DNA of 64,000 nt, from assembly GCF_015352445.1 (NCBI RefSeq), contig NZ_JADKPO010000004.1:1-64000 (forward strand). The letters are read 5' to 3'. Source of the stretch: Nocardioides agariphilus (lineage in GTDB: Bacteria > Actinomycetota > Actinomycetes > Propionibacteriales > Nocardioidaceae). The first letter of the stretch is position 1, and each line of letters starts with the position of its first letter. The translations under genes and the position numbers were made by a program. Shown here one piece after another: positions 41,630 to 53,381 of the stretch. The notes under the pieces are model-generated. The model saw only the letters and a program-made list of their open reading frames with translations, was not told where the DNA came from and did no database searches.

Positions 41630-44074
41630 GTGCCCACGTCGCAGGCCTCACCCAACGAGTGGGTCGTGGGGCCCTCCGACGTCCTGCTCGCCGACGGCTC
41701 CATCGCGGTGATCCGCTCGCTGCGTCCTGAGGACCGCGAAGCGGTGCTCGACCTGCACGAGCACGTGTCGGAGGACACCTTGCGCCTCCGGTTCTTCACC
41801 GCCAGCAGGGAGGCCGGCCGCCGGTACGTCGACCGGTTGTTCGACCCGGCGCACACCGACCAGTTCGCTCTGGTCGCGCTGGTGCGGGGACGGCTGGCCG
41901 GACTGGCCACGGCCGAGGTCTTGTCGGCCGAGCAGGCCGAGGTCGCCTTCCTGGTCTCCGACCAGGACCGCGGCAGGGGCCTGGGCAGCCTTCTGCTCGA
42001 GCACCTCGCGGCGGTTGGCCGTACCCATGGGCTGAACCGCTTCGACGCCGACGTGCTGGCCGACAACTACGGGATGCTGCGTGTCTTCCGCGGCGCTGGC
42101 TTCGCGGTCTCACGCCGCGCGGAGCACGGCGAGGTGTCGGTCGAGCTGCGCACCGACGTGAGCGCCGCGGCGCTCGACGCCTCCGACCGACGCGAGTGGC
42201 GCTCCGAGGCGCGTTCGCTGCGCCCACTGCTCGCACCCGAGAGCGTCGCGGTGGTGGGCGTACGGCGGGCCGCCGGTGGCATCGGCCGCGCGGTGCTCGA
42301 CGCGATCGCCGCTGGCGACTACTCCGGCCGACTGTGCGTGGTCCACCCGGCTGCGGTCGAGGAGGGGCACGTGATCGCGGGCCTCCCGGCGTACGCCACG
42401 ATCGCCGCGATCCCCGAGCCCGTCGACCTCGCAGTCGTCGTGGTGCCGCCCCGCGAGGTGCACGACGTGGTGGCCGACGCGTGCGCGGCCGGCGTGGGCG
42501 CCGCGGTCGTCGTCTCGTCCGGCGTCACCGGTGACGGTGAGCCTGTGGGTCGCGACCTGGTTGCGATGGCCAGGGCCCACAGCGTGCGCCTGGTGGGGCC
42601 CAACTCCCAGGGCGTGCTCAGCCTGGGAGCCGTCGGCACCCTGAACGCGTCGTTCGCGCGGACCCTGCCGGTAGCCGGCGGGCTGGCGGTGGCGACCCAG
42701 TCGGGCGGCGTCGGGTTCACGGTGCTCGACCTGGCTCGCGGCCAGGGGGTCGGCGTGCACTCGTTCGTCTCCCTCGGGGCCAAGCTGGACGTCTCGAGCA
42801 ACGATCTGCTGGCGGCGTGGGGAGACGACGAGCGGGTGACGGTGGCGGCGCTCTACCTCGAGTCCTTCGGCAACGCCGTGAAGTTCGCCCGAACCGCGCG
42901 GCGCTTCGCCGAACGCAAGCCGCTGCTGGCCGTCGTCGGCGGGACTACTCCGGGAGGCAGCGTCGGCGTCCCCGCCTTGTTCGCCCAGGCCGGTGTCATC
43001 TCGTGTCGCGGCGCTGCCGACATCGCCGAGGCGGCAGCCGTGCTCACCCAGCAGCCGCTCCCCGAGGGCTTCCGGGTCGCGGTGGTCAGCAACGCCGGCG
43101 GCATGGGCCTGCTCGTCTCCGGCATGGCCGAGGGCGAGGGCCTCTCGGTGCCACGCCTGTCCGACCAGGCGCAGTCCTCCTTGGAGCAGCTCGCGCCGCT
43201 GGTGGCAGCGGCCAACCCTGTCGATGTCGGAGCCTCCGTCGACCCTGACGCGCTGCGCTCCGTGGTCGGCGCGCTCCTCGGTTCGGGTGAGGTCGACGCG
43301 GCCGTCGTCGCTCTGGTGCCGACGACCTTGGCCGATCCGGTCGCCCTGCGCACCGCTGTGGCCGAGGCCGCTCTCGTGGCGGCCAAGCCGGTCGTCGTGG
43401 TCGCCTCCGACGCGGCTCCCGACCAGGCCATGCCGGGGCTCACGGTCTTCCGCACGCCGCTGGTCGCCGTCATAGCGCTGGCCCGCGCGACGCGCTACGC
43501 CGCCTGGCGCAGGGTGTCCTCGGAGGACCAGGCGCCGGTTGACACCGCCCGCGCGAGCGATGCCCGCACGTGGGCTACCAAGCGCCTGGCCGAAGGAGGC
43601 GGTAGCCCCGCCTTGCTGACCGGCCCGGATGCCGGGCCACTGCTGTCGCCGTACGACATCGAGACCGCCCACGCCGAAGGCGGTGTGGAACTGGCGGTCG
43701 AGGCGTTCCGAGACGACGCCTACGGGGCGCTGGTGCGCATCGGAGTCAGCGGGCGGGCTGGCGACATGCTGCAGGACGAGGTTCACCTGCTCGCGCCGAT
43801 CGCCCCGTCCGACGCGGCCCGGGCCCTGCGCACCCTGCGCATCTGGCCACTGCTCGACGGGGTCCGCGGTCACGAGCGCGTCGACGTCGAGGCCCTCGAG
43901 CGACTGCTGGTGGCGGTGGGCCGGCTGGCTGCCGACGTACCCCAGCTCGCCCACCTCTCCCTTGACCCCGTCCTCGCCCGCCCCGACGGCGCGCCCTGCC
44001 TCGCTGTGACCGCCCTGCTCTCCCCCGCCGAGTCAGCCGACACCGGGTTCCCGCGGAGATTGCGGCCGTCATGA
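41630..44074 (+). CDS. GNAT acetyltransferase-acyl-CoA synthetase fusion (Pat-like)
   Basis: Protein of 814 residues. The N-terminal GNAT domain (about 15-165: SIAVIRSLRPEDREAVLDLH; SDQDRGRGLGSLLLEHLAAV is the acetyl-CoA loop) is followed by an NDP-forming acyl-CoA synthetase: CoA-binding region (VAVVGVRRAAGGIGRAVLDAI), ligase CoA region with the RLVGPNSQG motif, and an ATP-grasp-like part. This order is that of actinobacterial protein lysine acetyltransferases that often control acetyl-CoA synthetase. The next genes are ackA-pta, so a link to acetate metabolism is plausible. GTG 41630 gives the usual domain start. Confidence 0.88.
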   Translation: MPTSQASPNEWVVGPSDVLLADGSIAVIRSLRPEDREAVLDLHEHVSEDTLRLRFFTASREAGRRYVDRLFDPAHTDQFALVALVRGRLAGLATAEVLSAEQAEVAFLVSDQDRGRGLGSLLLEHLAAVGRTHGLNRFDADVLADNYGMLRVFRGAGFAVSRRAEHGEVSVELRTDVSAAALDASDRREWRSEARSLRPLLAPESVAVVGVRRAAGGIGRAVLDAIAAGDYSGRLCVVHPAAVEEGHVIAGLPAYATIAAIPEPVDLAVVVVPPREVHDVVADACAAGVGAAVVVSSGVTGDGEPVGRDLVAMARAHSVRLVGPNSQGVLSLGAVGTLNASFARTLPVAGGLAVATQSGGVGFTVLDLARGQGVGVHSFVSLGAKLDVSSNDLLAAWGDDERVTVAALYLESFGNAVKFARTARRFAERKPLLAVVGGTTPGGSVGVPALFAQAGVISCRGAADIAEAAAVLTQQPLPEGFRVAVVSNAGGMGLLVSGMAEGEGLSVPRLSDQAQSSLEQLAPLVAAANPVDVGASVDPDALRSVVGALLGSGEVDAAVVALVPTTLADPVALRTAVAEAALVAAKPVVVVASDAAPDQAMPGLTVFRTPLVAVIALARATRYAAWRRVSSEDQAPVDTARASDARTWATKRLAEGGGSPALLTGPDAGPLLSPYDIETAHAEGGVELAVEAFRDDAYGALVRIGVSGRAGDMLQDEVHLLAPIAPSDAARALRTLRIWPLLDGVRGHERVDVEALERLLVAVGRLAADVPQLAHLSLDPVLARPDGAPCLAVTALLSPAESADTGFPRRLRPS

Positions 44075-44075
44075 T

Positions 44076-44126
44076 CGCCGTCCGTGACGTTCGTGCTGTC
44101 CCAAGTGACTTCAGACAGCACGTTCG

Positions 44127-44138
<12 letters not shown>
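44076..44138. terminator. Long imperfect hairpin between convergent genes
   Basis: CGCCGTC-c-GTGACG-tt-CGTGCTGTC pairs with GACAGCACG-tt-CGTCAC-t-GACGGCG; loop 44101-44113. It lies between the Pat-like gene and ackA and covers the ackA stop codon, so it may end both transcripts. Confidence 0.65.
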
Positions 44139-45325
<1,187 letters not shown>

Positions 45326-45329
<4 letters not shown>

Positions 45330-47398
45330 CTTCGCTGGTCACTGGCTTGGGCCTGGATCGCGGTGATCGCCACGGTGTTGACGATGTCGCGCACCGACGC
45401 GCCTCTGGACAGGTCGTTCACCGGCTTGTTGAGGCCTTGCAGGATCGGCCCGACGGCCAGCGCCCCTGCGGATCGCTGCACCGCCTTGTAGGTGTTGTTG
45501 CCGGTGTTGAGGTCGGGGAACACGAAGACCGTGGCCCGGCCCGCAACCTGGCTGCCAGGCAGTTTGGTGCGCGCGACCGCCGCGTCGATCGCCGCGTCGT
45601 ACTGGATCGGTCCCTCGACGAGCAGCGAGGGCGCACGTTCGCGCACCATCGCCGTCGCCTCGATGACCTTGTCGACGTCGGAGCCGGCACCGGAGCCCCC
45701 GGTCGAGTAGGACAGCATCGCCACGCGCGGCTCGATGCCGAACGCCGCGGCCGTTCGCGACGACGCCAACGCGATGTCGGCGAGCTGTGCCGCCGTCGGG
45801 TCGGGATTGACGGCGCAGTCGCCGTAGACCAGCACCTGGTCGCGCAGGCACATGAAGAAGACCGACGACACCACCGAGACGTCCGGCGCGGTGCGCACCA
45901 CCTCGAGCGCCGGCCTGATGGTGTGCGCGGTGGTGTGGGCGGCGCCGGAGACCATGCCGTCGGCCAGGCCGAGCTCGACCATCATCGTGCCGAAGTAGCT
46001 CACGTCGATGACGATGTCGCGGGCTCGCTCGAGGTCGATTCCCTTGTGCTTGCGGCGTTGGTGGTACGCCGCGGCGAACCGCCCGCGCAGCTCGGGGTCC
46101 GTCGGGCTGAGCAACCGGGCCGCCGAGATGTCCACACCCAGCAGGGCTGCGCGCTGTCGGATGGCCTGCGCCTCGCCCAGGATCGTCAGCTCGGCGATGC
46201 GGCGCCGCAGCACGATGTCAGCGGCCTGCAGGATCCGGTCGTCGTCACCCTCGGGCAGCACGATGTGCCGTCGATCGGCGACCGCCATGTCGATGAGCTG
46301 GTGCTCGAACATCAACGGGGTGACGGCGGTCGTCCGGGCGACCTCGAGCCGGTCGAGCAGCACGTCCCCGTCCACTCGCTCCTCGAAGATCCTCAGGGCG
46401 GTCGCGACCTTGCGCGGCGAGTCCTTCTGCAGCCTGCCGCGTACGGACGTCAGAGCGCGCGTGGTCTCGCTGGTGTCCATCGAGGTCGCCACGATCGGCA
46501 TCGTGGTGCCGAGTCCGTCGATGAGCCGGGTCACCTGCTCGGGCAGCTCGAAGCCGCCGTTGAGCACGATGCCGGCCATCTGCGGGAAGTTGGCGCTGAC
46601 CTGGGCCGTGAGCACACCCAGCACCACCTCGGGCCGGTCGCCGGGCGTGACGACGACCGCACCGTCGAAGAGACGGTCGAGCACGTGCGGCAGCGTCATC
46701 GCCGCGACCAGGATGCCGGTCGTCTCCTGGGTGAGCAATGACTCCTCGCCGTGGACCAGGTGGCCGTGGCAGGACCTCATCAGGTCCGCCATCGACGGCG
46801 CGCTCAGGAGCGGCTCCTCCGGCAGCGCGAAGGCGGGCGCACCGATTCCTTCCAGGCCCTTCACGACGCCGTCGAGGTCCTCGGCGTCTGCCCGGTTGGC
46901 CACCACCGCGAACAGCGTGCCGTGGTTGCCCCGCAGCTCGGTCAGCGCGAGGTCGGCCGCGGTCCGCACCTCCTCTGGAGTGCGATGGTGGGCATTGAGC
47001 ACCAAGAGCACCGGACTGGCCAGGTTGGCGGCGATCTTGGCGTTGAACGAGAACTCCGTGGGTGCGCCGACGTCGGTGTAGTCGCTGCCCACCACCACGA
47101 CCGCATCGGCCTGCTCGGCCACCTGGTGGAACCTCTCGACGATGCGGTCCAGGGCCGCCTCGGGGTCACGGTGCAGCTCGGCGTACGTCACGCCCGCGCA
47201 CTCGTCGTAGGTCAGATGCACCGCCTCGTGCGAGACCAGCAGGTCGAGCACGTAGTCGGTCGCGGCATCGCCCCGGACCACCGGCCTGAAGACGGCGACT
47301 CGCTCCACGCGACGCGAGAGCTGCTCGAGTACGCCGAGGGCGACCGTCGACTTGCCCGTGAAGCCTTCTACGGCGGCGACGTACACGCTCGTGGCCAT
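45326..47398 (-). CDS. pta: Phosphate acetyltransferase (long form)
   Basis: Protein of 690 residues. The N-terminal third is a P-loop domain (EGFTGKSTVALGVLEQL) of the dethiobiotin-synthetase type; a DRTGG-like domain follows (about 210-320); the C-terminal 330 residues are the phosphotransacetylase (IVLPEGDDDRILQAADIVL; DGMVSGAAHTTAHTIRPAL; AMLSYSTGGSGAG). It makes acetyl phosphate from acetyl-CoA. ATG 47398 is used; ATG 47416 is also in frame. The upstream frame is read-through and is excluded. Confidence 0.96.
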
Positions 47399-47494
47399 AC
47401 AAGTGACAGTAGTCATGCGGGGATCGCGCGGGGAGTGGTCGTCCCACCCCTGCGAGTGATGTCCGGGCCGGCCGCCCGGCCTAGCGTGGCCAGC

Positions 47495-48034
47495 ATGAGC
47501 AACCTCACGGGAAAGAAGATCGCGTTCGCCGTGGCGAGCGAGGGCATCGAGCAGGTCGAGCTGACCTCGCCGTGGGAGGCGGTCGAGGAGGCAGGCGGAC
47601 AACCGGTCCTGGTCTCGATGGAGAAGGGCAAGGTGCAGGCGTTCAACCACCTCGACAGGGGCGACACTTTCGAGGTCGATGTCACCTTCGCCGATGCCGA
47701 CGCCGACTCGTTCGACGGTCTGGTCCTCCCGGGTGGCGTCGCCAACCCTGACGCGCTGCGCCTGGACCAGGACGCGGTGGCGTTCATCAAGAGCTTCTTC
47801 GCGAGCGCGAAGCCCGTCGCCGCCATCTGCCACGCGCCGTGGTCGCTCGTCGAGGCCGACGTGGTGCGTGGTCGCACGCTGACCTCGTGGCCGAGCCTCC
47901 AGACCGACCTGCGCAACGCCGGGGCCACCTGGCAGGACAAGGAGGTCGTCGTCGACGGCAACCTCGTGACCAGTCGCAACCCCGACGACCTCCCGGCATT
48001 CAACGAAGCGGCCCTCACCGCGTTCGCGGGCTGA
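47495..48034 (+). CDS. DJ-1/PfpI-family protein
   Basis: Protein of 179 residues with the PfpI/YhbO fold. IAFAVASEGIEQVELTSPWE at the N-terminus, DGLVLPGGVANPDALR, and the nucleophile cysteine in AAICHAPWSLVEA (C-H-A elbow). Family members act as deglycases, proteases or chaperones; the exact activity is uncertain. It is divergent from pta and followed 8 bases later by the YbdK-type gene. Confidence 0.9.
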   Translation: MSNLTGKKIAFAVASEGIEQVELTSPWEAVEEAGGQPVLVSMEKGKVQAFNHLDRGDTFEVDVTFADADADSFDGLVLPGGVANPDALRLDQDAVAFIKSFFASAKPVAAICHAPWSLVEADVVRGRTLTSWPSLQTDLRNAGATWQDKEVVVDGNLVTSRNPDDLPAFNEAALTAFAG

Positions 48035-48042
48035 CGGCCTTC

Positions 48043-49137
48043 ATGGGGGCACGCACGTTCGGGGTCGAGGAGGAGTTCTTGCTGGTCGACCCCGATGGCG
48101 GTCGGGTCGTCGAGCGCGCGGCGGCCGTGCTACGCAAGGTGCCCGCCGGTCACGACCTCGTCGACCACGAGCTGCTCGAGCACATGCTCGAGACCCGCAC
48201 CGAACCCTGCACGGAGATGGCCGATGCCCGGCAGCAGCTGGTCGAGGCTCGTCGGCTGCTGGGTGAGGCCGCCCGCGAGGTGGGCGTGGCGGCCATCGCC
48301 TGCGGCACCGCTCCGTTCGCCGTCGAGGACGTCGAGATCTCGCCCAAGGACCGCTACCGCGACATGGTCAACGAGTTCGGCGCCACTGCCCGCAACGCCG
48401 GCACGTGCGGCATGCACGTCCACATCGGCATCGAGTCTCGCGAGGAGGGCGTCGGCATCATCGACCGGCTACGCCCGTGGCTCCCGATCGTCCTCGCGCT
48501 GAGCGCCAACTCGCCGTACTCCGAGGGTCACGACAGCGGCTACGCATCGTGGCGTGCCCAGGTCTGGAGCCGCTGGCCGACGGGCGGTGCCACCGAGCTG
48601 TTCGGCGACCCTGCGACCTACGACGAGCTGGTCGAGGGCCTGATGGCCACCGGGGCGGCGAGGGATCCGGGGATGGTCTACTTCGAGGCGCGTCTGGCCG
48701 CCGAGTGGCCGACCGTCGAGATCAGGGTCGCTGACGTGTGCACAGATCCCGACGACGCGCTCGTGATCGCTGCGACCACCCGTGCGATCGCCACCACCGC
48801 GGCCCGCGAGTGGGCAGAAGGGGAACCGCCGCGCCCATGGCGCAGCAAGCTGTTGCGGGCAGCGGCGTGGCGGGCCAGTCGCTATGCCCTGGCCGGCACC
48901 TTGGTCCATCCCGTCGAGCGCGCGCTCGCACCGGCCCGCGACGTGCTCGCCTCGTTGGTCGAGCGCATGGGTCCAGCCCTCGAGGAGGCTGGCGACCTCG
49001 ATCTGGTGACAGCCGGCTACGAGCGACTGCTCGGCGCGACCGGCGCCACCCGTCAGCGCGGGGCCTACGAGCGCACCGGCACGATCGAGGGCGTCGTGAC
49101 CGACCTCGTCGAGCGCTCCGAGGCGGTCTGGCGCTAG
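48043..49137 (+). CDS. YbdK-type carboxylate-amine ligase (GCS2 family)
   Basis: Protein of 364 residues of the glutamate-cysteine ligase 2 family. ARTFGVEEEFLLVDPDGGRV is the diagnostic start; TCGMHVHIGIESREEGVGII and LSANSPYSEGHDSGYASWR line the active site. It forms gamma-glutamyl or similar amide bonds using ATP; since actinobacteria use mycothiol rather than glutathione, the real substrate is unclear. It follows the PfpI gene by 8 bases, so the two are probably co-transcribed. Confidence 0.9.
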   Translation: MGARTFGVEEEFLLVDPDGGRVVERAAAVLRKVPAGHDLVDHELLEHMLETRTEPCTEMADARQQLVEARRLLGEAAREVGVAAIACGTAPFAVEDVEISPKDRYRDMVNEFGATARNAGTCGMHVHIGIESREEGVGIIDRLRPWLPIVLALSANSPYSEGHDSGYASWRAQVWSRWPTGGATELFGDPATYDELVEGLMATGAARDPGMVYFEARLAAEWPTVEIRVADVCTDPDDALVIAATTRAIATTAAREWAEGEPPRPWRSKLLRAAAWRASRYALAGTLVHPVERALAPARDVLASLVERMGPALEEAGDLDLVTAGYERLLGATGATRQRGAYERTGTIEGVVTDLVERSEAVWR

Positions 49138-49179
49138 CCCGTGTCGCAGGCAATGCCAGCGGCCTCGGTTCGGTGCGCA

Positions 49180-51141
49180 TCAGTCCGGCGCGGGCAGCGT
49201 GAACTCGAAGACCGCACCCCGACCGTCGTTGTCGCGAGCGACGATGGACCCGCCATGTCGCTCGACGATGCGGCGGCAGATGGCCAGGCCCAGACCGCGG
49301 CCGTCATAGGACGACGCATGCGCACGCTGGCGTTGCTCGAAGATCCGCTCGTGCGACCCCTCGGGCAGCCCGACGCCCTCGTCAGCCACGGTCACGGCCA
49401 CGGTCCCCGAGTCCGTGCGCCGACCCGTCACCTGCACGCACGGGTCGCTCCCGGGCGGCACGAACTTCAGCGCGTTGGCGATCAGGTTGTCGAACAGCTG
49501 TCGGACGAGCGCGGGGTCGGCCTGGGCGTCGGGGATGTGTCCGACCCGCACGTGCCCGTTGGCCGAGTGGTCGGCCGCCACCTCCTTGACCACCGCCTCG
49601 AGGTCGACGCGGCGCAGCTGCAGCGTCGCGTCGTGGGTGGCTCGGCCCAGCAGATCCTCGATGAGCGCCTTCATCCGCCGGGTGCCGGTGCCGACCCTGT
49701 CGACGTAGTCCCGCACCAGGGCGGGCCCGGCCGTTCCGTCCCCGAGCTCGACCGCCATCATCTCCGTCCAGCCCTCGACGGCGGCGAGCGGGTTGCGCAG
49801 GTCGTGGGCGACCACCTGCGCGAAGGCGGTGAGGTCGACGCGCCGCGCATGCTCGATGGTGGCATCGCGGAAGATCAGCAGCGCTCGGGCACGCCCGGTG
49901 ACGCTGTCGCGCGGCAGCGGCGTGGCCGAGACGGCCAGGATCCGGCCAGCTGCAGGCGGATCGGCCACGCGGATCTCCATGTCGCGCACGGTCTGTCCGG
50001 CCAGGGCACGAGCCAGCGGATCCTCGGGCCCGGCCGCCGCGGCGAGCAGAGCACGCAGGTCTCCGGGGAAGCCGCCCACCTTCGTGGCTGCCGCGTTGCG
50101 CAGCAGCCAGCGGCCCGAGTCGTCGACGACGGCCAGACCCTCGGCCATGGAGTTCACCACCGCGTCCGTCAGCTGCGCCTGGTAGGCCATCTCCTCCGCG
50201 TTCTGGCGCAGCTCGGAGTGGAGCCGGGCGCGTTCGTCGAGGCCGGTGGACAGCGCCAGTCCCGTGGACGCCGTGGCGACCACGAACAGCTGGACGAGCA
50301 CCGCGTTGGTGATCCGGTCCTGCTCGGTGAACGGGCCCGACCCCTGGAACGTCGCGTAGATCGCGAGGTACCCGAGCGCCAGCATGTGCAGGGAGTTCAT
50401 CAGCGTGCTGAACCGGACCCCGCACCAGATCAGCACGCCGAGCACGAGGAAGAGCAAGGACTCGGAGCCCACCACGAACACGACGAAGTAGACCGCCACG
50501 CCCGCCAGGCAGGCAGCGAGGAACTCCAGCGTGCTGCCGTCCCACAGCCTCTCCCGGGGGCGTGGCTGCGACAGGCGTTGACCGATGAGCAGGCCGGCCG
50601 TGGTGACCAGCAGGATCCCGCAGATGTTGCGGCCCAGCCACATCAGCACGTCCAGCCCGACGTCCGGGTCGTCGGCCACGGACCACACGACCGCGATGAG
50701 GGCAGCGCTCGCGAGGACTCCGCCCCCGATGCTCGCCAGGTAGCGGGCGAGCAGCCGGGGCGAGTCCAGGGCCCGGGTGCCGCCGCATCCCCACAGTTCG
50801 GGGACGAACCTACGCATCAGCTGGACGATCACCACCGTCTGGAGCGTGTGGCACAAGGCGACCGAGGCCGCCATCCAGGTGGGCACGTCGATCAACAGTC
50901 CGAAGCCGAACATCGACCCGAACAGCAGCGCGGTGTCGATGCTGATCGCTCGCGCCTGCCTGACCAGCAGCCACAGCACTGTGATGCCGGCTGACGGCCA
51001 CACGGCCGCGAACTCGGCACCCGGCACCAACATGGTCCGTGCCATCACGCCGAGCAGGCTCGCGACGACGAGGAACACCAACGCGACCGGTAGCCCGGGG
51101 CGCGTGGGTGCGACCGCCCGGGGCGCCGCCAGCGCTGTCAC
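49180..51141 (-). CDS. MASE1-like/PAS sensor histidine kinase
   Basis: Protein of 653 residues. The N-terminal third has about eight helices of MASE1-like type (AEFAAVWPSAGITVLWLLV is typical). A PAS domain follows (about 325-415: LTDAVVNSMAEGLAVVDDSG), then HisKA with VVAHDLRNPLAAVEGW and HATPase with NLIANALKFVP and GRGLGLAICRRIVERHGG. It is probably a hybrid-free orphan kinase; no response regulator lies beside it. GTG 51141 starts 3 bases after the potassium channel gene, so they are co-transcribed. Confidence 0.88.
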   Translation of the reverse strand: MTALAAPRAVAPTRPGLPVALVFLVVASLLGVMARTMLVPGAEFAAVWPSAGITVLWLLVRQARAISIDTALLFGSMFGFGLLIDVPTWMAASVALCHTLQTVVIVQLMRRFVPELWGCGGTRALDSPRLLARYLASIGGGVLASAALIAVVWSVADDPDVGLDVLMWLGRNICGILLVTTAGLLIGQRLSQPRPRERLWDGSTLEFLAACLAGVAVYFVVFVVGSESLLFLVLGVLIWCGVRFSTLMNSLHMLALGYLAIYATFQGSGPFTEQDRITNAVLVQLFVVATASTGLALSTGLDERARLHSELRQNAEEMAYQAQLTDAVVNSMAEGLAVVDDSGRWLLRNAAATKVGGFPGDLRALLAAAAGPEDPLARALAGQTVRDMEIRVADPPAAGRILAVSATPLPRDSVTGRARALLIFRDATIEHARRVDLTAFAQVVAHDLRNPLAAVEGWTEMMAVELGDGTAGPALVRDYVDRVGTGTRRMKALIEDLLGRATHDATLQLRRVDLEAVVKEVAADHSANGHVRVGHIPDAQADPALVRQLFDNLIANALKFVPPGSDPCVQVTGRRTDSGTVAVTVADEGVGLPEGSHERIFEQRQRAHASSYDGRGLGLAICRRIVERHGGSIVARDNDGRGAVFEFTLPAPD

Positions 51142-51143
51142 TG

Positions 51144-52262
51144 TCAGGTCTCCTCCTCGGCCAGTTCCTCGTCGTGGGTGCCCGGCCGAGGCGCCCACGG
51201 GAGGTCCTTGGCCGGCCGTACGACGATGAGCCGGTCGCCGCGCGCGAGCTGGGTGACCACGGGGTCGAAGTAGCGGTAGACCTTCTCGTCACGCACCACG
51301 GCGATGACCTGGTCGGGAAGCTGCTGGGGCTGCTTGCCGACCTCGGGGACGAGCAGGGCGCGCTCGGCAACCTCGAGCCCCTCGCCGTAGGTCAGCAGGT
51401 CCTCCATCACCGAGCCCAACGTCGGTGACAGCGTGGAGAGGCCTAGCAGCCGGCCCACCGCGTCAGAGGACGTGATGACGGAGTCCGCGCCCGACTGCTT
51501 CATCAGCGGCACGTTCTCCTGCTCGCGCACGGCCGAGACGATCCACGCATCCGGGTTGAGCTGGCGCACGGTCAGGGTCGCGAGCACGTTGGAGTCGTCG
51601 CGGTCGGTGGTGATGATGACGTGGCTGGCTGTCGACACACCGGCGCGTTGCAGCACCTCGCGACGGGTGGCATCGCCCGTCACGACCGCGAGACCGTCGG
51701 CGTGGGCGTCGGCGAGTGCCGTGGACCCCTTGTCGACCACCACGATCGCCTCACGGTCCTGGCCGTTGTTGACGAGGGTCTCGACGGCACTCCGGCCCTT
51801 GGTGCCGTAGCCGACGATGATGATGTGCTCTCCCATGTGCTTCCTCCAGCGGGCGACCCGGAACATCTCCCGGCCTTGTGAGGCCAGCACCTCGAGTGTG
51901 GTGCCGATCAACAGGACCAGGAACCCGATGCGAGCCGGCGTGATGACGAACGCGTTGATCAACCGGGCCCGGGTAGTGACCGGTGCGATGTCGCCGTAGC
52001 CGGTCGTGCTGAGCGTGACGGTCGTGTAGTAGATCGAGTCGACGAGGTTGACCCCGTAGCTCGGCGGGTCGTTCCCGTCGCGGTAGCCGGTGCGGTCGAG
52101 GTACACGATCAGCACGGTGCCGACCAGGATGATCATCGCCGCCAGCAGCCGGCGGCCCAGCTCCCACCAGGGAGACCGCACCCGGTCGGGCAGCGCGATC
52201 CGGCTGACGCCGAGATGGGGGTCGACCAGCAGGCGCTGCTGGTCAGTCGGCTCGTCCGGCAC
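51144..52262 (-). CDS. Potassium channel with TrkA-N (RCK) domain
   Basis: Protein of 372 residues: two membrane helices with the selectivity filter TTVTLSTTGYGDIAPVT, an RCK/TrkA-N NAD-binding domain (HIIIVGYGTKGRSAVETLV; VTGDATRREVLQRAGV), and a TrkA-C-like end. It is a ligand-gated K+ channel of the MthK/Kch type. It sits in one operon with YihY and a sensor kinase, overlapping yihY by 20 bases. Confidence 0.92.
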   Translation of the reverse strand: MPDEPTDQQRLLVDPHLGVSRIALPDRVRSPWWELGRRLLAAMIILVGTVLIVYLDRTGYRDGNDPPSYGVNLVDSIYYTTVTLSTTGYGDIAPVTTRARLINAFVITPARIGFLVLLIGTTLEVLASQGREMFRVARWRKHMGEHIIIVGYGTKGRSAVETLVNNGQDREAIVVVDKGSTALADAHADGLAVVTGDATRREVLQRAGVSTASHVIITTDRDDSNVLATLTVRQLNPDAWIVSAVREQENVPLMKQSGADSVITSSDAVGRLLGLSTLSPTLGSVMEDLLTYGEGLEVAERALLVPEVGKQPQQLPDQVIAVVRDEKVYRYFDPVVTQLARGDRLIVVRPAKDLPWAPRPGTHDEELAEEET

Positions 52263-53340
52263 GCCCCGAATCTAGACCCTCGCCCGGCGTCTTCCCTGGC
52301 GACTCGTCGCCGTCGGCCGCCTGATCGTCAGGGTCGTCGGGCTTGTGGCCGTAGCTCTCCAGCGCCATCCGGCTGCGCAGCCGCTGCACCAACTCGAGCC
52401 GCGCGGACGTGGTGGCCTTCTGCGGGAAGACGGAGTCGAACGACGCGTTGACGGCCGCTCCGATGAGCACGGCGATGGAGAGCAGGTAGAGCCAGAGGAG
52501 TACGGCGATGGGTGCGGCCAGCGGTCCGTAGATCGAGCGCGAGTCGGCGGCGGTGACGGTGAGGAACCACCGCAGCACGAAGGAGCCCACGATCCAGCAG
52601 GCCAGCGAGAACGTCGCACCCGGCAGGTTGAAGGTCCAGTTGGTCCGCACCGGTACCGAGACGTGGTAGAGCGTCGCCAGGAAGCAGATGCTCATCACCA
52701 GCACTGCCGGCCAGTAGGCCCCCATCAGGAACTCAGCTCGCTCCGGCAGCCACTGGCGCACCAGCGAGGGACCGGCGACCAGCAGCGGGAGCGAGACGAT
52801 GCCCGTCACGACCGCCAGCAGGTAGAGGCCGAAGGAGAGCGCTCGGGTCTTGATGATGCCGCGGTGCCCGCCGAGCCCGTGCATGATCGTGATGGTGTCG
52901 ACGAACACGTGCAGTGCCCGCGACCCCGACCAGAGAGCCAGCACGAACCCGACCGAGATCACGTCGAAGCGCCCGCCCTCGAGCACGTCGTTGATGGTCG
53001 GGGTGATGATCGAGTTGACGGCTCTCTCGGTCAGGCCCCGGGAGGCGAGCTCGATGATCGCCTTGCGCACGTCTTCGACCTGGGCCGCGGAGAACTGGTC
53101 GGAGACGTAGCCGATCGACCCCGCCAGCGCGAAGATCAGCGGCGGCACCGACAACACCGCGAAGAACGCCGCCTCGGCCGCGAGTCCGGTCACCCTGTGG
53201 CGCATGCACGAGCCCACGGTCGCGACGACGACCCGCCACAAGGCCGCGGCGCTGCGCTGCCACCAGGGGTCCACGGCCACACGCCCGGGTCGCGCGCGCG
53301 ACGCAGCCTCGCCGCTGGCACGGTCGGGGGCGGCGCTCAT
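52243..53340 (-). CDS. YihY/BrkB-family membrane protein
   Basis: Protein of 365 residues with six helices. Family text includes HRVTGLAAEAAFFAVLSVPP, the AFASLWSGSRA-like motif (GFVLALWSGSRALHVFVDTI) and SIYGPLAAPIAVLLWLYL. The function of the family is not settled (formerly called RNase BN). The C-terminal 50 residues are acidic and may be disordered. First gene of the operon, divergent from the acyl-CoA dehydrogenase. Confidence 0.88.
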   Translation of the reverse strand: MSAAPDRASGEAASRARPGRVAVDPWWQRSAAALWRVVVATVGSCMRHRVTGLAAEAAFFAVLSVPPLIFALAGSIGYVSDQFSAAQVEDVRKAIIELASRGLTERAVNSIITPTINDVLEGGRFDVISVGFVLALWSGSRALHVFVDTITIMHGLGGHRGIIKTRALSFGLYLLAVVTGIVSLPLLVAGPSLVRQWLPERAEFLMGAYWPAVLVMSICFLATLYHVSVPVRTNWTFNLPGATFSLACWIVGSFVLRWFLTVTAADSRSIYGPLAAPIAVLLWLYLLSIAVLIGAAVNASFDSVFPQKATTSARLELVQRLRSRMALESYGHKPDDPDDQAADGDESPGKTPGEGLDSGRAGRAD

Positions 53341-53381
53341 GCGCCTACGGTAACGAGCGCAGGTCCCTCTACCGTGACTCC

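Noticed and set aside
49141-50994. A 617-codon open frame on the plus strand
   Set aside because: It is antisense to the sensor kinase, whose PAS, HisKA and HATPase motifs are clear.
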